Shown: positions 1-7,228, numbered from the stretch's first letter. The stretch: 10,834 bases of DNA from an uncultured Gammaproteobacteria bacterium (GCA_938021685.1 CALIFM010000014.1:1-10834), one strand, 5' to 3'. Numbers and translations are program-made. The notes: generated by a model not told the origin, from the letters alone.

Positions 1-102
1 GATAACTCGCGAAAATATTTGGATTTTATCGGCATTTTGGATTAGTCTGGCAGTATAAAGATTTAGCCATCGCTGATGCGGTGCAAAAACATTAAGCTAA
101 AC

Positions 103-1047
103 ATGACATTACGCAAAAAAACCTTTGAACTGTTAGACACCGGCAGCAGCGACTTGGTGGGTAAGCTGGTCGATTGGTTTTTGATGGCCTTGATTGCTAT
201 TAATGTGGTGGCGGTCATCATGGAAACCGAGCCTTGGTTTCAGCAGGCTTACAGCCAGCAGCTTTATGTTTTGGAGTTGTTTTCGGTGTTTGTATTTACG
301 ATTGAATATGTGCTGCGTATATGGTCTTGCGCAGAAGATCCAATTTATGCAAAAGATTCGACCTCAGTTTCGCGCGCTAAATATGTCTTCACGCCAATGG
401 CGATTATTGACCTTGTGGCTATCGCGCCGTTCTATCTGGCGTTCTTGTTCAACATTGACCTGCGCTTCTTGCGGGTGCTGCGCTTGTTACGTATTTTTAA
501 ATTAACGCGCTATTCCGAAGCCATGACCACTTTGCTGAAGGTGTTGCGTGAGGAAATGAGCAGCTTTGCAGCAGCGATCTTCATCATGCTGGTGATTATG
601 ATTATTGCAGCCAGCGGTATTTATTTAGTGGAGCATCAGCACCAACCTGAGGTGTATGGTTCGATTCCACAGTCAATGTGGTGGTCGATCGTAACCTTAA
701 CCACGGTGGGTTATGGTGATGTGTATCCTGCGACTACTGTTGGTAAGCTTTTTGCAGCACTGATCATGGTAGCCGGAGTGGGTTTGGTGGCCCTGCCCAC
801 GGGTATTTTGGCCTCTGGTTTTTCAGATAATTTGCATCGCGGCCGAGAAAAAATGACCAAGGAGCTGGCTGAGGCCTTAGAGGACGGATTGATCGATGAA
901 GATGAGGCACGTTATTTAGAGGAGATGCGAAAGAACTTGGGTTTGTCGGAAGAAAAATTTGCCGAGCTGAAGGAATCATTGCTGGCCAAGAAAGACGAAA
1001 CAGGTTCGCTGATGCCAAGCAAACCCTGCCCGCATTGTGGTCGCTGA
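103..1047 (+). CDS. Voltage-gated potassium channel, Kv-type ion transporter family
   Basis: This is an inner-membrane potassium channel of the six-helix Kv type, probably a homotetramer. With the start at 103 it has 314 residues. Residue numbers here count from an in-frame ATG at 76. Helices S1 to S3 fall at about 31-50, 61-83 and 104-125. S4 (128-146) has a positive charge every third residue (R130, R133, R136, R139, K142, R145), the voltage-sensor pattern. S5 is about 163-186, the pore helix and filter TVGYGD are at 210-215, and S6 is about 223-250. After S6 comes an acidic helical segment (about 258-305) and the tail CPHCGR. I prefer the ATG at 103 because the protein then begins MTLRKK, close to where I expect this family to begin, and because a possible -10 box (TATAAA, 54-59) would leave almost no leader before 76. 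Neither start has a good ribosome site. The gene converges on the oxidoreductase with a 41-bp gap and no visible terminator. Confidence 0.93.
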   Translation: MTLRKKTFELLDTGSSDLVGKLVDWFLMALIAINVVAVIMETEPWFQQAYSQQLYVLELFSVFVFTIEYVLRIWSCAEDPIYAKDSTSVSRAKYVFTPMAIIDLVAIAPFYLAFLFNIDLRFLRVLRLLRIFKLTRYSEAMTTLLKVLREEMSSFAAAIFIMLVIMIIAASGIYLVEHQHQPEVYGSIPQSMWWSIVTLTTVGYGDVYPATTVGKLFAALIMVAGVGLVALPTGILASGFSDNLHRGREKMTKELAEALEDGLIDEDEARYLEEMRKNLGLSEEKFAELKESLLAKKDETGSLMPSKPCPHCGR

Positions 1048-1088
1048 CAAGGTCTGCATTTTAGTGAGTAGTGGGTTACAGTGACTTC

Positions 1089-2342
1089 TTATAGCTGACC
1101 ATCGGTATTGATTGAATTAATTTCTGTCATTAAGGCGTTGTCTTGCCAGCGAGAGGGGCTAAAGTATTTGGCATAAATGGGCAGGCTATTTTGGCTTAAA
1201 TAATCAGCGCATAGTTCACCTGCTGCGCAGGCTGACATGGTGCCGTAACCTGCTAAAGCACTGACTACCATTAGTTTGTTATCTAAGGGGCCAATCACTG
1301 GAAGATTGTCTCGGGTGCGGGTGTAATAGCCCGCCAGCTCCGTGATGGGGGTGGGGATGTTGTTTTGGTATTGTGCCAAAGCTGGGATAAATTGCGTAGC
1401 ACCCCTTAGCACGATATCGGCAAAGCCAGGGTCGCTGTCTAACTCCCAGTTAGGGACTTGTGCTTGGGTGTTGAAGGCCCAGCCCATTTTAATTTGCTTA
1501 GAGCCTGTGGGCTTAATGTGCAAGCCGGCAGGGAATTCCTTTAGTAAATCTGCGCACTGCGGGTCTTCGCCGATCAGCTCAAGCTCCTCATCTGACCACG
1601 CTAGCCGCTGCGCATCGGCGCAAATGGTGAAGGGCATGTCGCGGGGAATAGCGCCAGCTAAATCTGGGAACACCACTTTGCGTTGTGGGATGGAATAGAT
1701 GGGTAATTGAACGCCTAAGTGTTCAGCAAGGCTGGGAGTGAATGGGCCTGCGCAGAGAATAAGCTGCTTGGTTTTAATTGTTTCTTTGTGGTTAAGCTGT
1801 ATCTCATAACTATCAGTTAGGTGATTAAGGCCGGTAATATCTGCTTGCAATAAGCGAACCTTGTTCTTGCGTGCTTGGGCAAGCATTAGGCTGCCGAGAG
1901 CATGCACATCTAGTGAACCTGCATTGTTGACATGGGTGACTTGCTGTACAGATGGGTCTAAATAGGGTTTTGCTTGTGCAATAGCCTGAGGACTGTTTAA
2001 AACTGTGACGGCATCGCTGCTGAGGTTTGGATAAACTGTAGTGAAATTGGACTGCTGATTTTTACTAACAAAGTCGTATCCAGAATAAATTAAGCTTAGT
2101 TTGTCAGGATGGGCGTCGCATAAGTTGTCCATCAGCTTAATACTGTGATTGACAAAGTCATTCATATAAGGCTGTGGCCAGAATTCACGAAAATTCTCTC
2201 CAGATTTACTGGTGGTTAGCGACATGGGGGGTAGCTTGTCGATCAAGAGGATATCTTGGCCCTTGAGCCGCTCACTCAGGTAATAAGCGCAGGCAATGCC
2301 TGCGATGCCGGCGCCGCATAGTGTGATATCTGCTATTTTCAT
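1089..2342 (-). CDS. FAD-dependent oxidoreductase, DAO (D-amino-acid/amine oxidase) fold
   Basis: A 417-residue flavoprotein of the DAO superfamily, which oxidises C-N bonds of amines, N-methyl amino acids or D-amino acids. The N-terminus carries the dinucleotide-binding motif GAGIAG (residues 10-15), followed by an acidic residue at the end of the second strand (LIDK, D35) that would hold the FAD ribose. Near the C-terminus the motif TRDNLPVIGP and then ALAGYGTMSACAAGE match the second FAD-contact region of the family, although the usual GHG there reads GYG. No signal peptide is visible, so it is probably cytoplasmic. The start follows the LysR stop by 52 bp on the same strand, so the two may be cotranscribed. 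The ribosome site upstream is weak. The substrate cannot be told from sequence. Sarcosine, D-amino acids and other secondary amines are all possible. Confidence 0.85.
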   Translation of the reverse strand: MKIADITLCGAGIAGIACAYYLSERLKGQDILLIDKLPPMSLTTSKSGENFREFWPQPYMNDFVNHSIKLMDNLCDAHPDKLSLIYSGYDFVSKNQQSNFTTVYPNLSSDAVTVLNSPQAIAQAKPYLDPSVQQVTHVNNAGSLDVHALGSLMLAQARKNKVRLLQADITGLNHLTDSYEIQLNHKETIKTKQLILCAGPFTPSLAEHLGVQLPIYSIPQRKVVFPDLAGAIPRDMPFTICADAQRLAWSDEELELIGEDPQCADLLKEFPAGLHIKPTGSKQIKMGWAFNTQAQVPNWELDSDPGFADIVLRGATQFIPALAQYQNNIPTPITELAGYYTRTRDNLPVIGPLDNKLMVVSALAGYGTMSACAAGELCADYLSQNSLPIYAKYFSPSRWQDNALMTEINSINTDGQL

Positions 2343-2394
2343 TGCTGTGCTCGTCTTAATTCGCTGGTGCTATTCAAAGGAAAAGTAAGGGCTG

Positions 2395-3318
2395 TTAGTT
2401 TTCGTTGGGTGAGAAGGTGGCTTGTATATGATCCACTACCCAGTTGGTGAACGGGTCAGCCCTATTTCTGCGATGCCAATTTACTTGCATGGCAAGCTGC
2501 GGCATTTCAAATGGTAGCGAGTGCGACGTTAAAGGAAAAAAACGGCTATATATAGTGACGTACTCTTTGGGCATGACGGCAACGTGTCCACCTTTGCCCA
2601 GCAAAGAGGCGACGGGCCCAAATGAGGAGAGCATCAGTGGGCAGAATAAGTGTTCACCTGCTTCGATTAAGCGAGCTCTAATGTTTTGATTAGTCTGTGT
2701 TTCAGTCAGTACTTGAATGTGTTGTGCTTGGCCAACGTCTTTAGTGGTAATCGATTTTTCACTGGCCAGCTGGTGTGATTCAGCTAGTACTAGTACTTGT
2801 TCGCTGTGGCAGCAAATGGTGGAGTCGATGTTGGCTGATAAGCTATCTATTTGGCCGATTAATAGTGATATTTCGCCTGAAATCAGCTGTTCCACAGAGC
2901 GGTTTAGGACATAAGGGTGAAATTGAACTTTCAAGTGTGGTGCTTGTTGCTGCAAAAGTGGTACGGTGCGCATTAATAAAGCAGCTTGAAAAAAATCGTT
3001 GCAGGCAATGGTCAGGGTTTCAGTTGTTTGTGCAGGAGTGAATGAGCTTGATAAGGACTCGATCTGCCGCATTGATTTTAAGATATCTTCAATTAAGGGC
3101 GCGACTGAGGTGCCAAACGAGGTGGGTTCCATGCCATGTTTGGTTTTAATAAAAATACCGTCTTCAAAATCACTTCTTAGCACGGCCAAAGTTTTGCTGA
3201 TGGCAGATTGCGTTAAAGACATCGCATGAGCCGTTTCAGACACACTTCTTGTCTTTAAAAGTGATTGGATAATTTTTAATTGATTAATTCGAATGCTTTC
3301 TATATTCCTTAAGTTCAT
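2395..3318 (-). CDS. LysR-family transcriptional regulator
   Basis: A 307-residue protein of the usual LysR length. Residues about 12-70 form the winged helix-turn-helix, including the recognition-helix stretch SLTQSAISKTLAVLR (34-48) and the wing FIKTKHGMEPTSFG (56-69). The phrase GMEPTSFG resembles the NodD/NahR/LeuO branch of the family. The rest (from about 95) is the periplasmic-binding-protein-like effector domain, beginning TETLTIACNDFFQAALL. It is divergent from the exported hydrolase gene and upstream of, and parallel to, the oxidoreductase gene. LysR proteins commonly regulate a divergent neighbour and themselves, so both genes are likely targets. A perfect TATAAT -10 lies on its own strand in the gap. 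The effector is unknown and may be a product of the hydrolase. Confidence 0.93.
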   Translation of the reverse strand: MNLRNIESIRINQLKIIQSLLKTRSVSETAHAMSLTQSAISKTLAVLRSDFEDGIFIKTKHGMEPTSFGTSVAPLIEDILKSMRQIESLSSSFTPAQTTETLTIACNDFFQAALLMRTVPLLQQQAPHLKVQFHPYVLNRSVEQLISGEISLLIGQIDSLSANIDSTICCHSEQVLVLAESHQLASEKSITTKDVGQAQHIQVLTETQTNQNIRARLIEAGEHLFCPLMLSSFGPVASLLGKGGHVAVMPKEYVTIYSRFFPLTSHSLPFEMPQLAMQVNWHRRNRADPFTNWVVDHIQATFSPNEN

Positions 3319-3324
3319 ATTAGT

Positions 3325-3346
3325 ATTGATTATGTTTCCATTGATT
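3325..3346. repeat. Direct repeat ATTGATT x2 in the LysR/hydrolase gap
   Basis: ATTGATT occurs at 3325-3331 and 3340-3346, 15 bp apart start to start. The right copy contains the hydrolase -35 box and abuts the lysR -10 box. It could be part of a LysR operator, but in AT-rich DNA a 7-bp repeat can arise by chance. Confidence 0.35.
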
Positions 3347-3369
3347 CATTATAGGCGTGATCATATAGT
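3341..3369 (+). promoter_or_regulatory. Predicted sigma70 promoter of the exported hydrolase
   Basis: A -35 box TTGATT (3341-3346) is followed by a 17-bp spacer and a -10 box TATAGT (3364-3369). These match the consensus at 4/6 and 5/6 positions with ideal spacing. Transcription would begin near 3376, giving a leader of about 30 bases before the ATG at 3406. The -35 box overlaps the ATTGATT repeat and lies beside the lysR -10 box. Confidence 0.5.
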
Positions 3370-3376
3370 TGTTCTA
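3348..3376 (-). promoter_or_regulatory. Predicted promoter of the LysR gene
   Basis: On the minus strand a perfect TATAAT occupies 3353-3348, with a weak -35 candidate TAGAAC (3376-3371) 17 bp upstream. Transcription would begin near 3341, about 22 bases before the lysR start codon. It overlaps the divergent hydrolase promoter almost completely, so the two promoters should compete for polymerase and one bound regulator could affect both. Confidence 0.45.
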
Positions 3377-3405
3377 CTTCATTTACAAATAGACTTTGAA
3401 CAATC

Positions 3406-4350
3406 ATGAAAACAGCAAAGGAGATTAATATCTGGCAAGCCTTGAGACTTACATTTGGAACATTAGCAGCGCTAGCCGTTACGGCTATTAGTGCAGCTGA
3501 ATTGTCCGAAGAGACGAGTAATGCCCCGATTCAAAAAATGACCGTCAATGGCGAGACAGTGCATTATCGAATGATTGGCGAAGGTGAACCTCTTTTGATG
3601 GCGAATCGCTTTAGAGCTGATATGAACCATTGGGATCCGATTTATATTGACCAGCTTGCCAAAAGCAGAAAGGTTATTTTGTATGATCGACCTGGTGTTG
3701 GGCTTAATACAGACATGACCAAGTCCAGCATGGATGAAATGGCAGACGACATGATTGCGATTATGGATGCTTTTAAATTGGAACAAACTGACGTGGTTGG
3801 CTGGTCTTTAGGTACGTCAGTGGCAATGACAGCCGCTGCGAAGCACCCCGAACGCTTTGGTCAAATGGTGCTGATTGGTGCTATTTACTCTGGTGGCATG
3901 CAGCAGGCTTATATTACACCTGATATTCAGGGCTTTATTGATCGAGCGAGCAAACCTGAGCCCAAAATTGAAGATTTTGTCTATATATTGTTTGGTGATA
4001 CGCAAGCTAGCAAAGGCAAGGGTGTTCAATCACTTAAGCGGCGTGCATTGTGGCAAACGCCAAATGAACCTATTCCGGTATTATCAGAGGAACAATGGAG
4101 GCGTCATGTTAAGGCAATCGAGGGGTATCAAGGTGACCCTGATACCATTGAAAGGCTTAAGGCTATCTCAAGCCCTTTATTATTCATTAATGGAGATCGT
4201 GATCACATTGCGCCGCCTAGAATTGGTGCTGAGTATATCCAGCATATTAAAGGGTCGCAGTTTGCGGTGATTAATTCCAGTGGACATAACGTCCATGGTC
4301 AAGACCCTGAAAAAATCGCAGCGATGACGCTTGAGTTTGTAAACCAATAA
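3406..4350 (+). CDS. Exported alpha/beta hydrolase
   Basis: A 314-residue serine hydrolase of the alpha/beta fold. The N-terminus looks like a Sec signal peptide: a basic n-region, a hydrophobic stretch (about 15-29), and a likely cleavage after A30 or A31 (AISAA), so the enzyme is probably periplasmic or secreted. The nucleophile elbow is GWSLG with S134, the likely acid is D266 in NGDRD, and the likely base is H294 in SSGHNVH. The segment DRPGVGL (94-100) after strand 4 is typical of the fold. The usual HG oxyanion motif after strand 3 is replaced by ANRFRADMNHW (66-76), so the substrate class is hard to guess. Esterase, lactonase or amidase activity are all possible. It is divergent from the LysR gene, has no obvious ribosome site, and is followed by a strong terminator, so it is probably transcribed alone. 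Confidence 0.88.
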   Translation: MKTAKEINIWQALRLTFGTLAALAVTAISAAELSEETSNAPIQKMTVNGETVHYRMIGEGEPLLMANRFRADMNHWDPIYIDQLAKSRKVILYDRPGVGLNTDMTKSSMDEMADDMIAIMDAFKLEQTDVVGWSLGTSVAMTAAAKHPERFGQMVLIGAIYSGGMQQAYITPDIQGFIDRASKPEPKIEDFVYILFGDTQASKGKGVQSLKRRALWQTPNEPIPVLSEEQWRRHVKAIEGYQGDPDTIERLKAISSPLLFINGDRDHIAPPRIGAEYIQHIKGSQFAVINSSGHNVHGQDPEKIAAMTLEFVNQ

Positions 4351-4393
4351 CGAACTAAGTTTAAATGTTGAACTTCGGTAAAACTGTAATAAT

Positions 4394-4414
4394 GGGCCCT
4401 ACGGGGCCCTTTTT
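4394..4414 (+). terminator. Rho-independent terminator after the exported hydrolase
   Basis: A perfect 6-bp GC stem, GGGCCC (4394-4399) with GGGCCC (4404-4409), closes a TACG loop and is followed at once by TTTTTATT. It lies 43 bases after the hydrolase stop and separates this unit from the pyrimidine cluster. Confidence 0.88.
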
Positions 4415-4435
4415 ATTGCAAGATTATTAATGGTT

Positions 4436-4457
4436 CATGCAGTTTATAGACTGCTTG
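4436..4457. other. Short hairpin in the intergenic region
   Basis: GCAGT (4439-4443) pairs with ACTGC (4450-4454) around a 6-base loop, and after one T-T mismatch CA pairs with TG outside it. No T-run follows directly, so it is not a standard terminator. It may be a backup structure or chance. Confidence 0.3.
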
Positions 4458-4593
4458 AGTAAGAAGCTAAATTTTTAATAAAGTTTGGCAAGTTTTGTAG
4501 TGGTAATACAGTAAAGCACAGTCGCGGATAAAACTTGACGAGGTAGACAGGAATAATGTAGCCTTTGATGAAATAAAATGCACAAGGTTTGCA

Positions 4594-4629
4594 GGCTCTC
4601 TTACGTATTTGGTTTGATGGTGAGAGACC
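4594..4629. promoter_or_regulatory. Imperfect dyad upstream of the pyrimidine cluster
   Basis: GGCTCTC (4594-4600) can pair with GAGAGACC (4622-4629) if one A is bulged, across 21 bases. It spans the candidate -35 box of the cluster promoter, so it could be an operator for a repressor. No regulator gene of this cluster is in the window to match it with. Confidence 0.25.
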
Positions 4630-4637
4630 AGTATAAA
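4609..4637 (+). promoter_or_regulatory. Candidate promoter of the pyrimidine-degradation cluster
   Basis: TTGGTT (4609-4614), a 17-bp spacer and TATAAA (4632-4637) form the best-spaced sigma70-like pair in the gap. The -10 box is 5/6 and the -35 box only 3/6, so it may need an activator. Transcription would begin near 4644, leaving a short leader that still holds the GGAGGG ribosome site. Confidence 0.4.
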
Positions 4638-4650
4638 ATTACAAGGTATA

Positions 4651-4656
4651 GGAGGG
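4651..4656 (+). promoter_or_regulatory. Strong ribosome-binding site of the amidohydrolase gene
   Basis: GGAGGG lies four bases before the ATG at 4661. It fixes that start and suggests efficient translation of the first gene of the cluster. Confidence 0.7.
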
Positions 4657-4660
4657 AAAT

Positions 4661-5524
4661 ATGAGCAAAGTTATTTCTGGCTTAATTCAGATGGGTTTGA
4701 AGGGTGACACTGATATGTCGCCTGAGCAGATCCGCGACAACATGCTAGAAGCGCACTTGCCGATGATTGCGCAAGCCGCAAAAAAAGGAGTGCAGGTACT
4801 GTGCTTTCAAGAAGTGTTTACCCAGCCTTATTTTTGCCCAAGCCAAGATAAGAAATGGTATGCGGCGGCTGAGGCGATTCCCGATGGCTATACCACCAAG
4901 CTGATGCAGGAATATGCCAAAAAGCACAGCATGGTGATTATTGTGCCGATTTATGAAGAGGTGATGCCGGGCCTGTATTACAACACGGCGGCGGTGATTG
5001 ATGCCGATGGTAGTTATTTAGGTAAGTACCGCAAAACGCATATTCCACAAGTAGCGGGTTTTTGGGAGAAGTTTTTCTTTAAGCCTGGGGCATCAAACTG
5101 GCCGGTGTTTGAAACAGCTTACGTTAAATTAGGTGTGTATATTTGTTATGACCGTCACTTTCCAGAAGGCTGGCGCGCGCTGGCTTTAAATGGCGCCGAT
5201 ATCATTTATAACCCTTCGGCTACGGTGGCGGGATTATCGCAATATTTATGGGAGCTAGAGCAACCTGCGTCGGCAGCAGCCAATGGGGTGTACATTGCTG
5301 CGATTAACCGTGTAGGCACAGAAGCACCTTGGAATATTGGTGAGTTTTATGGTTCAAGCTATTTCGTAGATCCGCGCGGGCAAATTATTGCTCAAGCTAG
5401 TGCAGATAAGGATGAGTTGCTGGTGACGGAACTGGACATGGGCTTGATACGCGAAGTGCGTGATGGCTGGCAGTTTTTTCGTGACCGCAGACCCTCAACA
5501 TATGGCCCTTTGACTGAGCTTTAA
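4661..5524 (+). CDS. Beta-ureidopropionase / N-carbamoyl amino-acid amidohydrolase, nitrilase superfamily
   Basis: A 287-residue C-N hydrolase that should cleave N-carbamoyl-beta-alanine (or another N-carbamoyl amino acid) to the free amino acid, ammonia and CO2 in the cytoplasm. This is the last step of reductive pyrimidine degradation. The nitrilase triad is visible: E51 (FQEVF), K125 (YRKTHIP) and C162 (ICYDRHFPEGWR), with the supporting glutamate E136 (FWEKF). The motif CYDRHFPEGWR and the later NPSATVAGLSQYLWELEQPA favour the beta-ureidopropionase/carbamoylase group over N-carbamoylputrescine amidase, which typically has CWDQWFPE. The C-terminal FFRDRRP is also typical of the group. The gene starts behind a strong ribosome site and ends five bases before the ABC ATPase gene. 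A dihydropyrimidinase gene in the same cluster supports the assignment. Stereospecific D-carbamoylase activity on hydantoin-derived substrates remains possible. Confidence 0.88.
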   Translation: MSKVISGLIQMGLKGDTDMSPEQIRDNMLEAHLPMIAQAAKKGVQVLCFQEVFTQPYFCPSQDKKWYAAAEAIPDGYTTKLMQEYAKKHSMVIIVPIYEEVMPGLYYNTAAVIDADGSYLGKYRKTHIPQVAGFWEKFFFKPGASNWPVFETAYVKLGVYICYDRHFPEGWRALALNGADIIYNPSATVAGLSQYLWELEQPASAAANGVYIAAINRVGTEAPWNIGEFYGSSYFVDPRGQIIAQASADKDELLVTELDMGLIREVRDGWQFFRDRRPSTYGPLTEL

Positions 5525-5529
5525 ACTGC

Positions 5530-6309
5530 ATGGCCAATATTATTGAGATTGCCGGTCTTGAGCTGGTATTTCCGGCTGCTGATGGGCCCGTACATGCCTT
5601 ATCAGATATTAATTTAAATGTTGAACAAGGCGAATTTATTTCCTTGATCGGCCCGAGCGGCTGCGGTAAAACCACCTTGATGCGTGCGGTAGCTGATCTT
5701 GAGAAGCCGACCAGTGGTAGCGTGCAAGTACGAGGAATGAGCGCCAGCGAGGCGCGGCAGCAGCGCAGTTATGGTTATGTGTTTCAAGCACCTGCTTTAT
5801 ACCCGTGGCGCACAGTAGAGAAAAACATCAGTTTGCCGCTTGAGATTATGGGCTTCTCGCCTGCACAGCGCCAAGAGCGCGCCAAACAATATCTAGCGCT
5901 GGTTAATTTAGAAGGTTTTGAAAAGAAATATCCATGGCAGTTGTCGGGCGGTATGCAGCAACGGGTGTCGATTGCGCGCGCGCTAAGCTTTGAGCCTGAT
6001 TTGCTGTTGATGGACGAGCCCTTTGGGGCGTTAGATGAAATTACTCGTGATTATTTAAACGAGCAATTGCTGCGGCTGTGGGAGCAAACCCAAAAAACCG
6101 TGATGTTTGTGACGCACTCAATTTCAGAGGCGGTGTTTTTGTCTACTAAAATTGTGGTGATGTCGCCGCGACCCGGCCGCATCATTGATGTGATTGATTG
6201 TGATTTGCCAAAAGATCGTACATTAGATATTCGTGAATCGCCTGAGTTTTTGCATATTGCGCAGCAAGTTAGGCAAGGCTTGAAGTCGGGGCATAGCTAC
6301 GATGGTTGA
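5530..6309 (+). CDS. ABC transporter ATP-binding protein, NitT/TauT type
   Basis: A 259-residue cytoplasmic ATPase that powers the importer encoded next to it. It contains Walker A GPSGCGKT (41-48), the Q-loop at Q86 (VFQAP), the signature LSGGMQQ (138-144), Walker B LLLMDEP (158-164) with catalytic E163, the D-loop GALDE, and the switch histidine H196 (VTHS). The layout with PALYPW after the Q-loop is typical of the nitrate/sulfonate/pyrimidine-type importer family. It begins five bases after the amidohydrolase stop without a clear ribosome site of its own, so translation is probably coupled. Its 3' end overlaps the first permease gene by 8 bases. The substrate must be inferred from the neighbours, most likely a pyrimidine, dihydropyrimidine, hydantoin or ureido acid. 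Confidence 0.93.
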   Translation: MANIIEIAGLELVFPAADGPVHALSDINLNVEQGEFISLIGPSGCGKTTLMRAVADLEKPTSGSVQVRGMSASEARQQRSYGYVFQAPALYPWRTVEKNISLPLEIMGFSPAQRQERAKQYLALVNLEGFEKKYPWQLSGGMQQRVSIARALSFEPDLLLMDEPFGALDEITRDYLNEQLLRLWEQTQKTVMFVTHSISEAVFLSTKIVVMSPRPGRIIDVIDCDLPKDRTLDIRESPEFLHIAQQVRQGLKSGHSYDG

Positions 6310-7228
6310 GACGGCAGGTGCGCTTGCACTAAACTCGCCTAGTTGGTGGCAGCGATTGCTGGCGGGCAAATCATTCCCTGTTATGGTGGTGAGCGCCGTT
6401 ATTTTAATTGTTTGGTATTTAGGTGCGATTTATTTAAACAGCCCACAAATTATTGATCGCTATAAAAAGCAAAATGTTGAATGGAGCTTTAGCCAGCTAG
6501 CAAAGGATAGCTGGTCGATGGAACGTGCAGTGTTGCCAGCGCCGCACCAGATTGCGGCAGAGCTGAAAAAAACGGTAATTGACAAGAAGATTACGTCCAA
6601 ACGCAGCTTGGTGTATCACGCTGGGGTGACACTTTCGTCCACCTTGCTGGGTTTTGTGCTGGGCTCTATTTTAGGGTTGGTGCTGGCCATCGGCATTGTG
6701 CACAACCAAACCTTGGATCGAAGCTTGATGCCGTGGATTATTGCCTCGCAAACCATCCCTATTCTAGCTTTAGCACCGATGGTGATTGTGGTGCTCGGTG
6801 CCATAGGGATAGTGGGCTTGGTGCCCAAAGCGATTATCTCGATGTACCTGTGCTTTTTCCCGATGGCGGTGGGCATGGTGAAGGGGCTGCGTTCCCCTGA
6901 CCCAATGAGCCGTGACTTGATGCGCACTTATAACGCCGATGCGCGTACGGTATTTTGGAAGTTGCAGATGCCATCAGCGGTACCGTATTTGTTTGCTAGC
7001 TTAAAAATTGCCATTGCTTTAAGTTTAGTGGGCGCCATCGTGAGTGAATTGCCCACTGGTGCGCAGGCTGGTTTGGGCGCACGTTTGTTGTCAGGCTCGT
7101 ATTATGGGCAGACCACACAGATTTGGGCTGCGTTGATTATGGCTTCGGTACTATCGGCCTTATTGGTGATGGGCATTGGTTATATAGAAAAAATAGTCAC
7201 CAAGCGGATGCGCGGAGGCTTGACTTGA
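6302..7228 (+). CDS. ABC transporter permease, NitT/TauT type (first of two)
   Basis: A 308-residue inner-membrane permease of the BPD_transp_1 type. A first membrane helix (about 27-44) is followed by a hydrophilic periplasmic stretch (about 45-105), then the core helices (about 109-133, 145-172, 176-192, 232-250 and 273-293). The cytoplasmic coupling loop, equivalent to the EAA motif, lies at about 203-226 (MSRDLMRTYNADARTVFWKL) and should dock on the ATPase. The start overlaps the ATPase gene by 8 bases, and the stop overlaps the second permease start (TGATG), so the three proteins are likely made in step. It probably pairs with the second permease as a heterodimer. The 60-residue loop after helix 1 is longer than in small members of the family. 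Confidence 0.9.
   Translation: MVETAGALALNSPSWWQRLLAGKSFPVMVVSAVILIVWYLGAIYLNSPQIIDRYKKQNVEWSFSQLAKDSWSMERAVLPAPHQIAAELKKTVIDKKITSKRSLVYHAGVTLSSTLLGFVLGSILGLVLAIGIVHNQTLDRSLMPWIIASQTIPILALAPMVIVVLGAIGIVGLVPKAIISMYLCFFPMAVGMVKGLRSPDPMSRDLMRTYNADARTVFWKLQMPSAVPYLFASLKIAIALSLVGAIVSELPTGAQAGLGARLLSGSYYGQTTQIWAALIMASVLSALLVMGIGYIEKIVTKRMRGGLT

Larger units (their letters stand above)
4351..4660. other. Intergenic region between hydrolase and pyrimidine cluster
   Basis: These 310 bases hold no convincing gene. Working left to right they contain the hydrolase terminator (4394-4414), a second short hairpin (4436-4457), an AT-rich stretch, an imperfect CTCTC/GAGAG dyad (4594-4629), a candidate promoter (4609-4637) and a strong ribosome site (4651-4656). 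It is the natural place for control of the downstream six-gene cluster. Confidence 0.7.

Noticed and set aside
2..58. Possible C-terminal tail of an upstream plus-strand gene (hydrophobic peptide ending at TAA 56-58)
   Set aside because: Only about 18 codons are visible and no family feature can be recognised. The same region could equally be a promoter for the channel.
4535..4559. TTGACG with TAATGT as promoter of the pyrimidine cluster
   Set aside because: The -35 box is good, but the spacer is only 13 bp, too short for sigma70. The pair at 4609-4637 has 17 bp.
4661..5524. N-carbamoylputrescine amidase (polyamine pathway)
   Set aside because: The active-site segment reads CYDRHFPEGWR and not the CWDQWFPE form typical of that enzyme, and no agmatine deiminase gene is adjacent.
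7123..7227. Upstream in-frame extension of the second permease
   Set aside because: It lies wholly inside the first permease gene and translates to a polar, unlikely N-terminus. The ATG at 7228 has a GGAGG site and a TGATG overlap.
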